Part shown: in pieces, positions 7,926 to 17,102 of the stretch
Position numbering within the stretch: the first letter of the stretch is position 1
How the letters are laid out: each line of letters starts with the position of its first letter
Assembly (NCBI RefSeq): GCF_001565895.1
Contig: NZ_LSNE01000007.1
Span: 62,001-126,000, forward strand
Reading direction: 5' to 3'
DNA from: Paraglaciecola hydrolytica
GTDB taxonomy: Bacteria; Pseudomonadota; Gammaproteobacteria; Enterobacterales; Alteromonadaceae
Length of the DNA stretch: 64,000 nucleotides
Position numbers and translations under genes: made by a program
Notes under the pieces: model-generated
Databases searched by the model: none
The model's input: only the letters and a program-made list of their open reading frames with translations
What the model was told of the DNA's origin: nothing

Positions 7926-9683
7926 CTACGCTGATACGATAACTTGTTTACTGCGCTGCATTACCCAATAAGCAGAGGCAAAATAAATAATGGTGCAAAC
8001 AAATCCGATATTAAAAAATAGTTCTCTATTACTTTCGTAAGCAGGTATGCCCACACTCATAAACATAGTGTTAAGGGCTAAGCCCAAAGTGATAACCAAG
8101 CTCGACACAGAGATAAAACGCAGAACCTTAGTCACAACACTGTAGTCGTGCACATAGTCTGGAGCTAACTTAGTTTGCTTGGCTTGATACACCTCTACCT
8201 GCTTATCATAGGCGTCTAATTTGGCTTGCTCTTGGGGGTATTTTTGCGCGGCGCCATGGTACTTAGCCAATACGATGTAAAGCACAGAGGTAAAAAACCA
8301 AGTAGGGATAAACAAGTAATAAAACGACATCACATCTAAGGCGTTAAGGCCAAAGCCAAAGACCAAACCTAAGGACCACGACGCCACTGCAGGTGTGCTA
8401 TGGGTAAGGTTACGAAACATCGCCCAATAACGGGTAAAACCTATCCGGGGAAAGATAAAATGCTCAGTAAAAACAATGGCGCCCACCGGCACTACCAATA
8501 AACCGGCATAAGTTAATAGGGGTAACATTTGATTGAATACAAAGGGGAAACAAGCGATACACACCGCCACTATACCCACAACCAGAGTAGAACGGTTACG
8601 TGAATGGTTTTTAAAGATGGCTTGAGCCGCAAGACCTGCACGGTATAAATTAGCATTAGCCGTGGTCCAACCCGCCACAATAACTATCACTAGGCCTGAT
8701 AAACCTAAAGCTTGAAAGGCCACATCACCTGGGTCTAATTCAATAATGGATTTTTGTACGATAACCGCTGTGCCTGCACCCATAATACCGGCAGAAATCC
8801 ACGCGATATAATGACCAAACATCATGCCTGACGAGGTACATAAACCATAAGTACGGCTTTTAGCATAACGCAACAAGGCCATATCAATTAAGCCAACATG
8901 GGTAATGGTATTGGCCGCCCACGCAAAACCTATCACTTCAAGTAAACCAATACCCGGCTTACCGTCGGAATCAAGACCAGTCCACACCGACATACTGCCA
9001 ATGTGCATAAAGTCGGCCCAGCTGCTTAAGGTAGTAGCACCAATAACATGATCGGCCAAGGCCGGCATTAGTACCAGTGGCCCACTGATAAACATCACAA
9101 ATAACCAAGGCGCACAGATACGGGAAAAGTTAGAAACGGCAGTAAAACCATACATAGCAACCAATACCACTATGATGCCGACAGAAACCACCACCATAAC
9201 AAACCACAGATTAGTGGGATACCAGTTAAGTTGGGCGGGTATGCCAAAGGCAAAGCGCACGGCAGTGGCCGACACGGTAATCATAGCCGCCGAGATAACC
9301 GTGAAAATAATAACATTAACCCAGTTATACAAAGTGGTCATGGAGCCACCGGCAATTTTTTGTAGATAGGTATACAGGCTTAAGCGAGTTTCAATGGCGA
9401 TTGGCGTGGTGATCAAGGTCCAACTCAGTACCGCAAGAATATTACCAATCAACAAACCCAAGAGTATGTCTGTCATGGTGGCGCCTAAAGCGACAAAGGT
9501 GGCACCGATAACAAACTCGGTAGCGGCCACGTGCTCACCCGCATACAAACCTAAAAAGTGGGTCCAGCCCTTTAACTTATGTTTAGGTATAGGGAGCTGT
9601 TCTTCACATACATTATCTAGGTTTACACCTTGAGTATCTGCTTTCATCGTTGTTTCCAACCTTGTTGATTTACTTTGGGCCAT
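7926..9683 (-). CDS. NCS1-family permease, probably the polyol-locus transporter
   Basis: About 585 residues with roughly 12 membrane segments. GWTHFLGLYAGEH near the N-terminus and the long hydrophobic pattern match the nucleobase:cation symporter-1 family, which usually imports cytosine, allantoin, hydantoins or thiamine. Three starts are possible: TTG 9716, ATG 9683 and an ATG near 9647. None has a strong ribosome site; 9683 is taken here. The C-terminus has an extra charged segment (KYPQEQAKLDAYDKQ) between the last helices. It is first in the operon with the mannitol dehydrogenase and kinase, and shares an operator-like sequence with the divergent outer-membrane gene. The surrounding genes suggest a polyol substrate, which would be unusual for this family. 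Confidence 0.75.
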   Translation of the reverse strand: MAQSKSTRLETTMKADTQGVNLDNVCEEQLPIPKHKLKGWTHFLGLYAGEHVAATEFVIGATFVALGATMTDILLGLLIGNILAVLSWTLITTPIAIETRLSLYTYLQKIAGGSMTTLYNWVNVIIFTVISAAMITVSATAVRFAFGIPAQLNWYPTNLWFVMVVVSVGIIVVLVAMYGFTAVSNFSRICAPWLFVMFISGPLVLMPALADHVIGATTLSSWADFMHIGSMSVWTGLDSDGKPGIGLLEVIGFAWAANTITHVGLIDMALLRYAKSRTYGLCTSSGMMFGHYIAWISAGIMGAGTAVIVQKSIIELDPGDVAFQALGLSGLVIVIVAGWTTANANLYRAGLAAQAIFKNHSRNRSTLVVGIVAVCIACFPFVFNQMLPLLTYAGLLVVPVGAIVFTEHFIFPRIGFTRYWAMFRNLTHSTPAVASWSLGLVFGFGLNALDVMSFYYLFIPTWFFTSVLYIVLAKYHGAAQKYPQEQAKLDAYDKQVEVYQAKQTKLAPDYVHDYSVVTKVLRFISVSSLVITLGLALNTMFMSVGIPAYESNRELFFNIGFVCTIIYFASAYWVMQRSKQVIVSA

Positions 9684-9800
9684 TTCAATCCCAACTAAGG
9701 TCGCGACATGTCTCAAACAAAAATTGGCCGCTAGTCACCTTAAGTGACGACCCAACATTAAGACTCTTGTTTCGCGATGTAGAATACCAAGCACCATAAC

Positions 9801-9832
9801 TGGGCAATTGACATCATACTGGGCATATTCCC
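9801..9832 (-). promoter_or_regulatory. Operator-like site upstream of the polyol permease
   Basis: On the minus strand this stretch contains the 13-mer ATATGCCCAGTAT (9828-9816), identical to the left half plus centre of the palindrome at 10318-10348. A further TGCCCA-containing half-site (TGTCAATTGCCCA) follows. A TTGACA hexamer (minus strand, 9854-9849) just upstream could be the -35 of the permease promoter. It is likely a binding site of the SorC-family regulator encoded at 11192-12148. Confidence 0.55.
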
Positions 9833-10296
9833 AAACAATAGAGGTAACTGTCAATGATTTGTTAAAATTATTTTCTTAAATCATCTGTTCGTTGTTGTCT
9901 TCAAGCATGCTTAATAACAACTGTAAAACAAATATAACAATGTTAATCAAACGCTTTGTGTCATTGCTTAATCTTTAAGTAATACCATCTGCAGCAAAAT
10001 GAGTTAAATAAAACAAAACAACGTACAAGCTCTGATATCAATGGGTTTAACGGCTTTTCAATCGAGAACACAACCATTAATTACAGTGACATATCACTTG
10101 ATTAATAATTACTCTTGGGGTGTTTTTAGTCGTAGTTTTAAAGCAAAACTATCTTTTCATCCTGCCTAATTCGATCTTTTAACTGCAACGTCAGCAAACA
10201 ATAATTATTGGCTTTGTAACATTTCACAAACATATGAATTAAAAGACAAAAGATAAAAACCCTGGGTTTTTGTGAACAGAAAGTAAGCAAAAAGAG

Positions 10297-10325
10297 TTGA
10301 CGAGGTTAAACTTATTTGGTCATAT
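10297..10325 (+). promoter_or_regulatory. Sigma-70 promoter of the outer-membrane gene
   Basis: TTGACG (10297-10302), a 17-base spacer, then TCATAT (10320-10325). The -10 hexamer lies inside the 31-base palindrome, an arrangement expected for operator-controlled transcription. Confidence 0.6.
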
Positions 10326-10348
10326 GCCCAGTATATGGGCAAATGACC
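10318..10348 (+). promoter_or_regulatory. 31-bp palindromic operator overlapping the -10 box
   Basis: GGTCATATGCCCA, a five-base centre GTATA, then TGGGCAAATGACC: two 13-base arms that are inverted copies apart from one position. It covers the -10 element and probable transcription start of the gene at 10362. The same 13-mer recurs upstream of the permease, so one regulator probably binds both. The local SorC-family protein is the obvious candidate. Confidence 0.7.
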
Positions 10349-10361
10349 ACAGGATGAAAAT

Positions 10362-11123
10362 ATGTTAAAAACGACGACCAAAAACATCACAATGAGCGCG
10401 CTTTTAGTGATGGCTTGTACAACTATGCACGTAAACGCTGAGCAAAGTGGTAATGTTGATTTAAGCTTTCAAATAAAAACCAATCACTTGTGGCATGGTT
10501 TTATAGTCACTCCCTCAATTATGACGGCGGGTGAACTGACCTACATCACAGCAAGTGGCAACACTAAATTTGGTTTATGGGCTGGTGCTAGCTTTGATGG
10601 TGAATACCAAGAGTTTACCTATTTTGCATCCCATCAATTTTCTGAGCAGCTATTTGTGGAGATCGTCAATCACGGTAATCACTCCTCAATCGACGATGTA
10701 GACATATTTAACTACTCTAGTGATCCCACTAAAACCGGTAACTTTACTGACATTGGGCTGGGATATACCTTTGCGGGCGATATGCCACTGTCTTTGTATT
10801 ATTCAGTCATAGTGCAAGGTGTCGATAAATTCGAAGATGAATATACGGGCAGACGTGAACGTGCCTATACCAACTACATTGAAGCTAACTTGCCTGTATG
10901 GCAGGGTAAAGACGGCGAAACCGTTACGGTATTTGTTGGCGGAGCATTTTCTCCGACAGGTGATAAAAACTTTTACGACGACAGCGCTAATATCGTTAAT
11001 CTAGGTTTTAGCTATACCAAAAACCTGCAAATTCTTGACTATAACTTGCCCGTATCGGCCACCGCCATGTGGAATCCAGCGTTACAAAATGGCGCTTTAC
11101 AAGTGGCCTTTAGCTTTTTTTAG
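10362..11123 (+). CDS. Outer-membrane beta-barrel protein, TorF/Gcw_chp-like, of the polyol locus
   Basis: 253 residues with a signal peptide (hydrophobic stretch about residues 10-25, ending near VNA). The mature part has alternating polar and hydrophobic beta-strands and a C-terminal Phe (AFSFF), typical of outer-membrane barrels. LGYTFAGDMPLSLYYS and similar segments resemble the small TorF/Gcw_chp-type barrel group, though the family call is tentative. Its promoter carries a palindrome shared with the permease operon, so it is probably induced by the same sugar and may be the outer-membrane entry route. A rho-independent terminator follows about 20 bases after the stop. Confidence 0.7.
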   Translation: MLKTTTKNITMSALLVMACTTMHVNAEQSGNVDLSFQIKTNHLWHGFIVTPSIMTAGELTYITASGNTKFGLWAGASFDGEYQEFTYFASHQFSEQLFVEIVNHGNHSSIDDVDIFNYSSDPTKTGNFTDIGLGYTFAGDMPLSLYYSVIVQGVDKFEDEYTGRRERAYTNYIEANLPVWQGKDGETVTVFVGGAFSPTGDKNFYDDSANIVNLGFSYTKNLQILDYNLPVSATAMWNPALQNGALQVAFSFF

Positions 11124-11143
11124 CGGCTACTTTCGTGCTGAAT

Positions 11144-11177
11144 AAGCCTCAGTTGCGCAAACAAGTGGGGGCTTTTT
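11144..11177 (+). terminator. Rho-independent terminator
   Basis: AAGCCTCA pairs with a GGGGGCTT-type arm (one wobble pair and one bulge) and is followed by six T residues. It lies between the outer-membrane gene and the converging regulator gene. Confidence 0.65.
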
Positions 11178-11191
11178 TCATGCATCAACTA

Positions 11192-12148
11192 TTAGGTATC
11201 TAACAAACGCTGAGCCGTATATTCATTAGTGATCAGTGAGTTAATCAATTTAGAGCGTAAGGCGCCTAAAATAGCAATAACCTTGTCTTCACCCGCGGCA
11301 ATACCAATGACCGGTTTGCTGGAAGACATCACTAAAGGCACGCTAGCCACACGTTGATTAATATCACAATTAATCAAATTACCGTCTTTATTAAAGATCC
11401 AACTAATGACTTCACCTACCGCCCCAAGATCGCTTAGCTCTTGCAGCTCTTTTTTAGTAATAAAACCATCAATGTGCAGTGGCGACTTTTCACCCAAGTT
11501 ACCTATGCCCACAAAGGTAACATCGGCTTGTTTGGCCTGATTAAACACACTACTAATATGAGGTTGTTGATGCCAGGCCGCTCTTTCATCGGCGCGCCGA
11601 GCAATAACCGGCAAGGGCATGGGATAATGACTGGCTTGAATACGCTCTGCCATATGCACCACCACATCATATTGTGACGCAGAGCCATCTGAGGCCATGT
11701 TACCCAATAAGGATACAATGCGATGTTGAGGACAGGATAAGGAAGAAAGCTCGTCAACGCAGGCACGCATAATGCGCCCTGTGCCCATGGCGATCACTTT
11801 GGGTGTATCGCTTGTCAGATGGCGTTCTATTTCTGCCGCACCCGCTTGGCCTAAACCAAAAGTTGAGGTGGGACTATCGGACAAACCTGGTACTACTTCA
11901 CATGACAGTAAGTTAAATCTATTTTGCAATTTTTGACTCAAGGTCATGCAGTTGGCAATGGGATGATCCAGCCTTACTTTTACTAAACCAGAACTGACCG
12001 ATAATGCCACTAGGCGTTGAGCTGTTTGCCGCGAGGTAGCCAATATTTTGGCAATTTCGTCTTGGGTTTTACCCGCCACATAATACAACCACCCTGCTCT
12101 GGCGGCCTCATCTAGACGTCGTGATTCAGCCTTTGAAAGCTTAGACAT
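11192..12148 (-). CDS. SorC-family (sugar-binding) transcriptional regulator
   Basis: 318 residues with AGGAA upstream of the ATG. The N-terminus has a helix-turn-helix: GKTQDEIAKILATSRQTAQRL near residues 26-46. The rest is the SorC effector domain, a phosphosugar-isomerase-like fold, with VIAMGTGRIMRACVDEL, FVGIGNLGEKSPL and VIGIAAGEDKVIAILGAL. These regulators respond to phosphorylated sugars. The gene stands 13 bases after a HAD phosphatase in the same direction, next to the polyol genes. The palindromes at 10318-10348 and 9801-9832 are its probable targets. Whether it activates or represses cannot be read, but overlap of the operator with the -10 box points to repression. Confidence 0.85.
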   Translation of the reverse strand: MSKLSKAESRRLDEAARAGWLYYVAGKTQDEIAKILATSRQTAQRLVALSVSSGLVKVRLDHPIANCMTLSQKLQNRFNLLSCEVVPGLSDSPTSTFGLGQAGAAEIERHLTSDTPKVIAMGTGRIMRACVDELSSLSCPQHRIVSLLGNMASDGSASQYDVVVHMAERIQASHYPMPLPVIARRADERAAWHQQPHISSVFNQAKQADVTFVGIGNLGEKSPLHIDGFITKKELQELSDLGAVGEVISWIFNKDGNLINCDINQRVASVPLVMSSSKPVIGIAAGEDKVIAILGALRSKLINSLITNEYTAQRLLDT

Positions 12149-12161
12149 TGCTCTTCAATTC

Positions 12162-12836
12162 CTACTTATTAGATATAAGAGATGGTACCAGTTTGGACAA
12201 ATCACGCCAGTGTCTAAAGGCTAAATAGTCTGACTGTTCTGCCATTAAATTGGCCTCTGCGCTAAGTAAATGACTACCGCCAATATACCGACAAACGGTC
12301 ATGCCCGCTGATTTTGCTGCTTGAATGCCTGATAACGAATCTTCAAAAACCAAACATTTTTCCGCTGCTACGCCCATGCTTTTAGCTGCATGTAAAAACA
12401 AATCAGGAGCCGGTTTACCATTAGCCACTTCGGAGGTAGTAAATATATTGTCGCTAAAATATTCATTTAAGCCGGTGATCCGCAAGGCATTTAAGGTACG
12501 AGGCCGACTACTGCTAGTGGCCAAACAAAAATTAATCGTTAGCTCGCCCAATAACCACTTAATATCTGGGGTAACAACCAGCTCACGTTCAAAGTCTTTC
12601 ACTAAAGCAGTCTGGTGAGTCTGTTCAAAATCGTCAGGCAACAGCACCTTAAAATCTGCCAGTAAGCTTTGTTTTACATGAGCAAAACTACGGCCAAGAC
12701 AATTTTTAATAAAATAAGCATCATCAATAGTGATGCCTAATTCTCGCAACTGCGCCATGAGTGTTTTTTTGCTAATACCTTCACTGTCGATGAGCACCCC
12801 ATCACAGTCGAAAATAATTAATTCGTAAGCTGTCAT
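12162..12836 (-). CDS. HAD-superfamily phosphatase / phosphoglucomutase-like hydrolase
   Basis: 224 residues, a typical subclass IA HAD enzyme. The N-terminal IIFDCDGVLIDSE holds the nucleophile Asp and the second acid. LATSSSRP supplies the motif II Ser, GKPAPDLFL the motif III Lys, and LVFEDSLSGIQAAKSAGM the metal-binding acids. It resembles small sugar-phosphate phosphatases and beta-phosphoglucomutases. It forms a two-gene unit with the SorC regulator. A role in removing a phosphosugar effector or a toxic sugar phosphate is possible but inferred. Confidence 0.8.
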   Translation of the reverse strand: MTAYELIIFDCDGVLIDSEGISKKTLMAQLRELGITIDDAYFIKNCLGRSFAHVKQSLLADFKVLLPDDFEQTHQTALVKDFERELVVTPDIKWLLGELTINFCLATSSSRPRTLNALRITGLNEYFSDNIFTTSEVANGKPAPDLFLHAAKSMGVAAEKCLVFEDSLSGIQAAKSAGMTVCRYIGGSHLLSAEANLMAEQSDYLAFRHWRDLSKLVPSLISNK

Positions 12837-12871
12837 ATTTTATATTACCGCGTAATTGCCATCCCCAATTT

Positions 12872-12964
12872 TATACCCTTCATTCTTGAAACTGTAGGTT
12901 TGTTGACTGTACTCAGTTTGCTTTCAACTGCTACTTTTTGCATTGAGCGGGGGCATAACCAAAG
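12872..12964. repeat. REP-like dispersed intergenic repeat (copy 1)
   Basis: Starts TATACCC, continues CTTGAAACTGTAGGTTTGTTGACTG in pattern and ends GGGGGCATAACCAAAG. Related copies lie at 26821-26947 and 57826-57914, with shorter hairpin relatives at 34957-35032 and 38063-38109. All are intergenic. Confidence 0.6.
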
Positions 12965-13103
12965 CGGCTATGTAATTGATATTGATTGTAAACACTTCTA
13001 TCTAATCAAACAAATCGCTTGAGTGTTTTCCATGCAATAGGATATGACCACACAGTGATAAACTGCTAATATCCGACGCAGTTTGACTCAGCAAAATGAC
13101 ACA

Positions 13104-13418
13104 ATGAAACATAAAGTATCTCCAGAAGTTGAAGCACAAGCCCTAAAAATAGCTAAAGGTAGGCAAAAAGAAGGGCAGACCAAAGAGCAAACCAAGCTGA
13201 TTGCTCTGGGTATACAAAAGGGCGTTGCCGAATATAAAAAACAGCACAATATAAAACTACGGGCTATCGATAAACAGCGTAAACAAACGCTCAAACAGCG
13301 TCAAAATGACAATAGCGAAGTTGTCGAAGAAGAATTGGCAGACACGCCTATAAATTACCTGCCCTGGATTTTGTTGGCTCTTAGTTGGATAGGTTTTATT
13401 GCTTATATTGCTTGGTAG
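13104..13418 (+). CDS. DUF2956 family small membrane protein
   Basis: 104 residues from ATG 13104; the in-frame TTG at 13083 is less likely. The pattern PEVEAQALKIAKGRQKEGQ then TKEQTKLIALGI, a Lys-rich helical middle and a single C-terminal membrane segment (LPWILLALSWIGFIAYI) match the DUF2956 family of Vibrio/Shewanella-type bacteria. Function is unknown. It stands alone, with REP-like sequence upstream. Confidence 0.75.
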   Translation: MKHKVSPEVEAQALKIAKGRQKEGQTKEQTKLIALGIQKGVAEYKKQHNIKLRAIDKQRKQTLKQRQNDNSEVVEEELADTPINYLPWILLALSWIGFIAYIAW

Positions 13419-13471
13419 GTTGTTTGAACCTAGGACAATATGTGCGTTTTATATCTAGGTCATAGTCCCAT

Positions 13472-13729
13472 TTGGCTCTGTCATACCCCTTAGCTACTTA
13501 CTTCTTTGTGAATAAAAATAATACGGCCTTACATGCTGCCATAAATCTAGGTTTAAACCGAGCTATTGATGATGGCTCTTTTGATCTCATATTTCATAAG
13601 ATTTTTGCCAATGTATTAGCTAAAGCTAATTTTGCGCAAAGGAAAGTGTTCTATCTACAAAATAACTTTATGAGTGAACAAACACCCCTCAACGATAAAC
13701 GCCTGTGGTTTAGCCCCCTCAATCAATAA
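13472..13729 (+). pseudogene. C-terminal remnant of a periplasmic amino-acid-type binding protein
   Basis: The 85-residue frame reads like only the last part of a substrate-binding protein: YPLATYFFVNKNN, then LNLGLNRAIDDGSF in pattern (actual NLGLNRAIDDGSFD), ending LNDKRLWFSPLNQ. No signal peptide or N-terminal lobe is present upstream, and the frame is interrupted by stops. It is therefore a decayed fragment, not an intact gene. The nearby intact binding protein at 38250-39041 is a different type. Confidence 0.65.
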
Positions 13730-13878
13730 TTCAGTGCTTACTTATAAGCGATAAAATATTAATAGCAGTTGCACTTTAACGGTCAAACAATATGATTTTT
13801 ATCAGTCATTCCCCCAAGTACAAGCGTCACACTTGTGGTTAATCCAGGAGTTTGTGAGCCAAGAGTGAATAAATACAA

Positions 13879-14406
13879 ATGAAACACATAAAATTATTAG
13901 CCTTGTCCGGTAGTTTAAGACAGGCCTCATACAATAGTGCGGTGCTTGAGGCTTTAAAAATAATCGCGCCAGCACATATTGAAATTGTCATGGGCAACAT
14001 CGCAGATTTACCGCTGTTTAACCCGGACCGTGAAAGTGAAGTTATCCCCGCGCTGGAAACATTAAAATCGATTTTGGCACAAGCTTCCGGGCTTATCATC
14101 GCCAGCCCCGAATATGCCCACGGCATAAGCGGCCCCATGAAAAACGCACTCGATTGGTTAGTGTCGGGTGATGAGTTTCCCCATAAACCCATCATGTTGA
14201 TCAATACCTCACCACGAGCCTCACATGCTCAAGAATCTTTGCGAGAAGTACTTATCACTATGTCAGGCGACATCATTGAAAGTGCCTGTGTATCTGTGCC
14301 ACTGCTAGGCAGTGGGCTAGATAAAAATGGCATTATTGTAAACGCTGAAATATCCCATGCTCTGCAAACAGCGCTTAATGAGTTTTGTCAAAAAATAAGC
14401 CTGTAA
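13879..14406 (+). CDS. NADPH-dependent FMN reductase family protein
   Basis: 175 residues, the usual length. LSGSLRQASYNSAVL at the N-terminus is the FMN phosphate-binding loop, and SPEYAHGISGPMKNALDWL is the family signature around the isoalloxazine site. Members reduce FMN, quinones, azo dyes or chromate with NADPH in the cytoplasm. It appears to be a single-gene unit; the following gene converges on it. The physiological substrate is not evident. Confidence 0.85.
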   Translation: MKHIKLLALSGSLRQASYNSAVLEALKIIAPAHIEIVMGNIADLPLFNPDRESEVIPALETLKSILAQASGLIIASPEYAHGISGPMKNALDWLVSGDEFPHKPIMLINTSPRASHAQESLREVLITMSGDIIESACVSVPLLGSGLDKNGIIVNAEISHALQTALNEFCQKISL

Positions 14407-14536
14407 AGCGCTAAGGGAGAAATAACAGTAAAAAAACTCTGTCAGGTAAATAGCTTTTTAATGTTACTGCAAACTAGTTGTTTAACATTAACTTAGGCAT
14501 TTTTAACCATCGCTGTTACCCAACTAACGAAGATAT

Positions 14537-16822
14537 TTACAATTCGATCATTAGTTCAATATCCTGTTGGTATTGAGTAGTCAGGTTTAAGGTTTTGAGT
14601 TTGGCATCGTAACTAAATTCTACCTTGTTGCCGTTAAGCAATACCTCTTTGGGGTGCTTTTCCAATATCACTTCAAAACGACGTGCATAGCTAAGAGCTG
14701 GGCTGTTAATTAGCACCTTTTTGCCTTGATGTTTTAAACCTAGCGTTTTGATTTGATCCTTATCCAGCATGTCCACATAGCTAAATTCATTGCTGGTATT
14801 TTTATCGCCGGGAAAGGCGTGAATAGTCAGTTGTTGAGGCTGTTTTTGCCATAATTTGCTATTACCAGCATGCAGATTACCTGTAACAAACAAACTATTG
14901 GCTTTAACAAAACGCGGCAATTTAGTCAGTGGTGCATTTATGTTGATGGTTTTACCCCCCTTATAACGCACGCTGGCATCGTCAAAGTCACGCCATTGAC
15001 CTTGGGGCAAATATACATTTCGTTGCTCGCTCGGTGTAAATACCGGCGCGACTAAAATGGCATCACCCACGTAAAATTGATCCCAAATAGCATAGGTAGC
15101 GCTGTCATCCAAGTGGCGATAAGCCAAGGGCTGCATCATAGTGCCTTGTTTGTTACTGGTATTAGCCAGTGAATATAAATAGGGTACAAGCAGCATGCGA
15201 TCATCCAGTATCGCGCGAAACTGTTGTTGCACGGCCTCGCTGTATTGCCAGGGCATGCGGTCTTTACCTTCGCCGCCAGCACCATCTAGTTTGATTTCAA
15301 ACAGACCTGTCATGCTGCCAGCCTGCATCCAGCGCAAATACAAGTCTTCGGGAATATAACCTTCACCCTGATAACCGCCTACATCTGTGCCCCACACCGG
15401 AAAGCCCATAAAGGCACTGCGTGCTGCATTGGCAAAATTGGCTTGTAAACCTTCCCATGAAGTACGTGGGTCGCCCGCCCAAATTGCACTCACATATGGC
15501 TGGCTGCGATGAATAGCTGAACGCACAAAGGTAATTTGATCGTCTCCCCATCTACTACGCAAAGCTTCGTCATGCACTTTGGCCATTAGATAAGCATATT
15601 GATTACGGCGAAAAGCCGGAAGTACACTTTCATCCTGCCATTTTTCATAAACGGGAAAGCCTTCGTCGGCACGATCGATTTTATGACCTTTAACACCGTA
15701 TTGCAGTTGCTTGTCGATAATGGTTTGTTTGTAGGCTTCTACGCTGGTTTGATCACTTAAATCCATATAGCTGAAGTTGCCCAACAAATGTTTAGCAAAA
15801 GGAGTGGCACCAAAAAATGCAGGGGTGGTCCAGGTCATAAACTCTAGGCCATAGTCATCACGAATTTTAGTTATCCACTTAGCGGGATCAGCAAAAATTG
15901 GGCTGAAATTCATCTCTGACCAACCATGGGTGCCATCGCTGTAAGGCCTGTCAACAAACCACGAGGTAAAGGGCATTTGTAACTGAGTTAGTTTTTCGAT
16001 GTCATCGAGAATTTCGGCGGCACCACCATCATTTTGGTCGCGCCAGCCAATTGGCCCTAAACCCCAGGCTGGTACTTTTTTTGGGGAACCAATTAAATCA
16101 AAATAAGCCTGATGGATTTGCGCGCCGTTATCACCAAAAAACACATACCAGTCAAGCTCACCTGTGTCATGTTGGATGCGATGTATGCCATTGATAGCAA
16201 TGCTATAAGTGCCTCTGGCGAAAGTGTCAAAAAATGCTCCATAACCTAAGCTGCTCATATAAAAGGCGGAATGGGCCGAGGCAAAGTTTTCATGCATAGA
16301 GGCTTCTTCTGCGTTTACATCGACCTGAATAACGCTATTGCGTAAATCTGGTGACAGGCGGTTATCGGGCTGCAAACCTTCGGTTAAACCAAAAATATGG
16401 TCGTTCAAATCTTTTAGTTCAAGAGTGGCTTGTCTGCCCCACTTTGGCGCTGCATGTAAACGAAAACCGCCTGCAACCTTGCTAATTGTTAGATTGACAA
16501 TGCGTTCTTCATTGTCATAAACCGTGCGGTAAAACTCGACACTGGGCGCAAAGTAGCCCCTTAGCTCAAGCACATCAGCATTGCTGGCAGTTATTTCCCA
16601 GCGTTTAGCCTCTTGGTAATTAAACAGAATTTTTTCAAGCAGTAACTTACTGGTTTTGCCTTGTGTGACATCCAGTATGAGTTTGCCGTCACGGTTATCA
16701 ATTTTTAAGTTTTGGTTGTGTTGCACTAATTCAGCTGTTTTTGCCAGCGCGATATTGCCAAAAAAGTAAGCCGGTACCAGCAATACCAACAAGGTGATAT
16801 AACGTTTCATTAAATTTTGCAT
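14537..16822 (-). CDS. Exported glycoside hydrolase family 31 enzyme (alpha-glucosidase/alpha-xylosidase type)
   Basis: 761 residues. AGGA lies 10 bases before the ATG and supports this start. A signal peptide spans about residues 1-27 (ending NIALA). The GH31 barrel is clear: GLGPIGWRDQNDGG, then GVKGHKIDRADEG with the nucleophile Asp, and FPVWGTDVGGYQGE around the acid/base region. A C-terminal beta domain follows. The family cleaves alpha-linked glucose or xylose with retention. It is divergent from a GH65-like lipoprotein across a 280-base gap, so the two may share control and act together on an alpha-linked oligosaccharide in the periplasm. Confidence 0.88.
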   Translation of the reverse strand: MQNLMKRYITLLVLLVPAYFFGNIALAKTAELVQHNQNLKIDNRDGKLILDVTQGKTSKLLLEKILFNYQEAKRWEITASNADVLELRGYFAPSVEFYRTVYDNEERIVNLTISKVAGGFRLHAAPKWGRQATLELKDLNDHIFGLTEGLQPDNRLSPDLRNSVIQVDVNAEEASMHENFASAHSAFYMSSLGYGAFFDTFARGTYSIAINGIHRIQHDTGELDWYVFFGDNGAQIHQAYFDLIGSPKKVPAWGLGPIGWRDQNDGGAAEILDDIEKLTQLQMPFTSWFVDRPYSDGTHGWSEMNFSPIFADPAKWITKIRDDYGLEFMTWTTPAFFGATPFAKHLLGNFSYMDLSDQTSVEAYKQTIIDKQLQYGVKGHKIDRADEGFPVYEKWQDESVLPAFRRNQYAYLMAKVHDEALRSRWGDDQITFVRSAIHRSQPYVSAIWAGDPRTSWEGLQANFANAARSAFMGFPVWGTDVGGYQGEGYIPEDLYLRWMQAGSMTGLFEIKLDGAGGEGKDRMPWQYSEAVQQQFRAILDDRMLLVPYLYSLANTSNKQGTMMQPLAYRHLDDSATYAIWDQFYVGDAILVAPVFTPSEQRNVYLPQGQWRDFDDASVRYKGGKTININAPLTKLPRFVKANSLFVTGNLHAGNSKLWQKQPQQLTIHAFPGDKNTSNEFSYVDMLDKDQIKTLGLKHQGKKVLINSPALSYARRFEVILEKHPKEVLLNGNKVEFSYDAKLKTLNLTTQYQQDIELMIEL

Positions 16823-17102
16823 CGGTTTTCCTATTCAAAGATGGCTACGTGAGGGTAGGGATAGATGCATGCAACGGCATCTACACATTTAATCTGTTAG
16901 TTACAGTGCCACCGGTATTTTAGCTTGTAAAGTGAGTGACTGTTGTATTCATGTTATGGAAATACGTTTAGCGTTAACCAATTTAAAGAGGGGAATTGAA
17001 TGGGCTTAGTATTGGGTTACTCTTGATTCATCAATCTCATCCTTAGTTAAGGAGATGTATTTGTGATGCTCCTTTTTACTCGAAAAATTTATAAGGATCG
17101 GC

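Larger units (their letters stand above)
9717..10361. other. Divergent intergenic control region of the polyol locus
   Basis: About 645 bases between the permease and the outer-membrane gene, AT-rich and with no supported ORF. It holds operator-like sequences at both ends (9801-9832 and 10318-10348) and a promoter at 10297-10325. The middle 450 bases show no feature I can name. Confidence 0.6.

Noticed and set aside
13472-13729. An intact small gene
   Set aside because: It matches only the C-terminal part of a binding protein and has no signal peptide.
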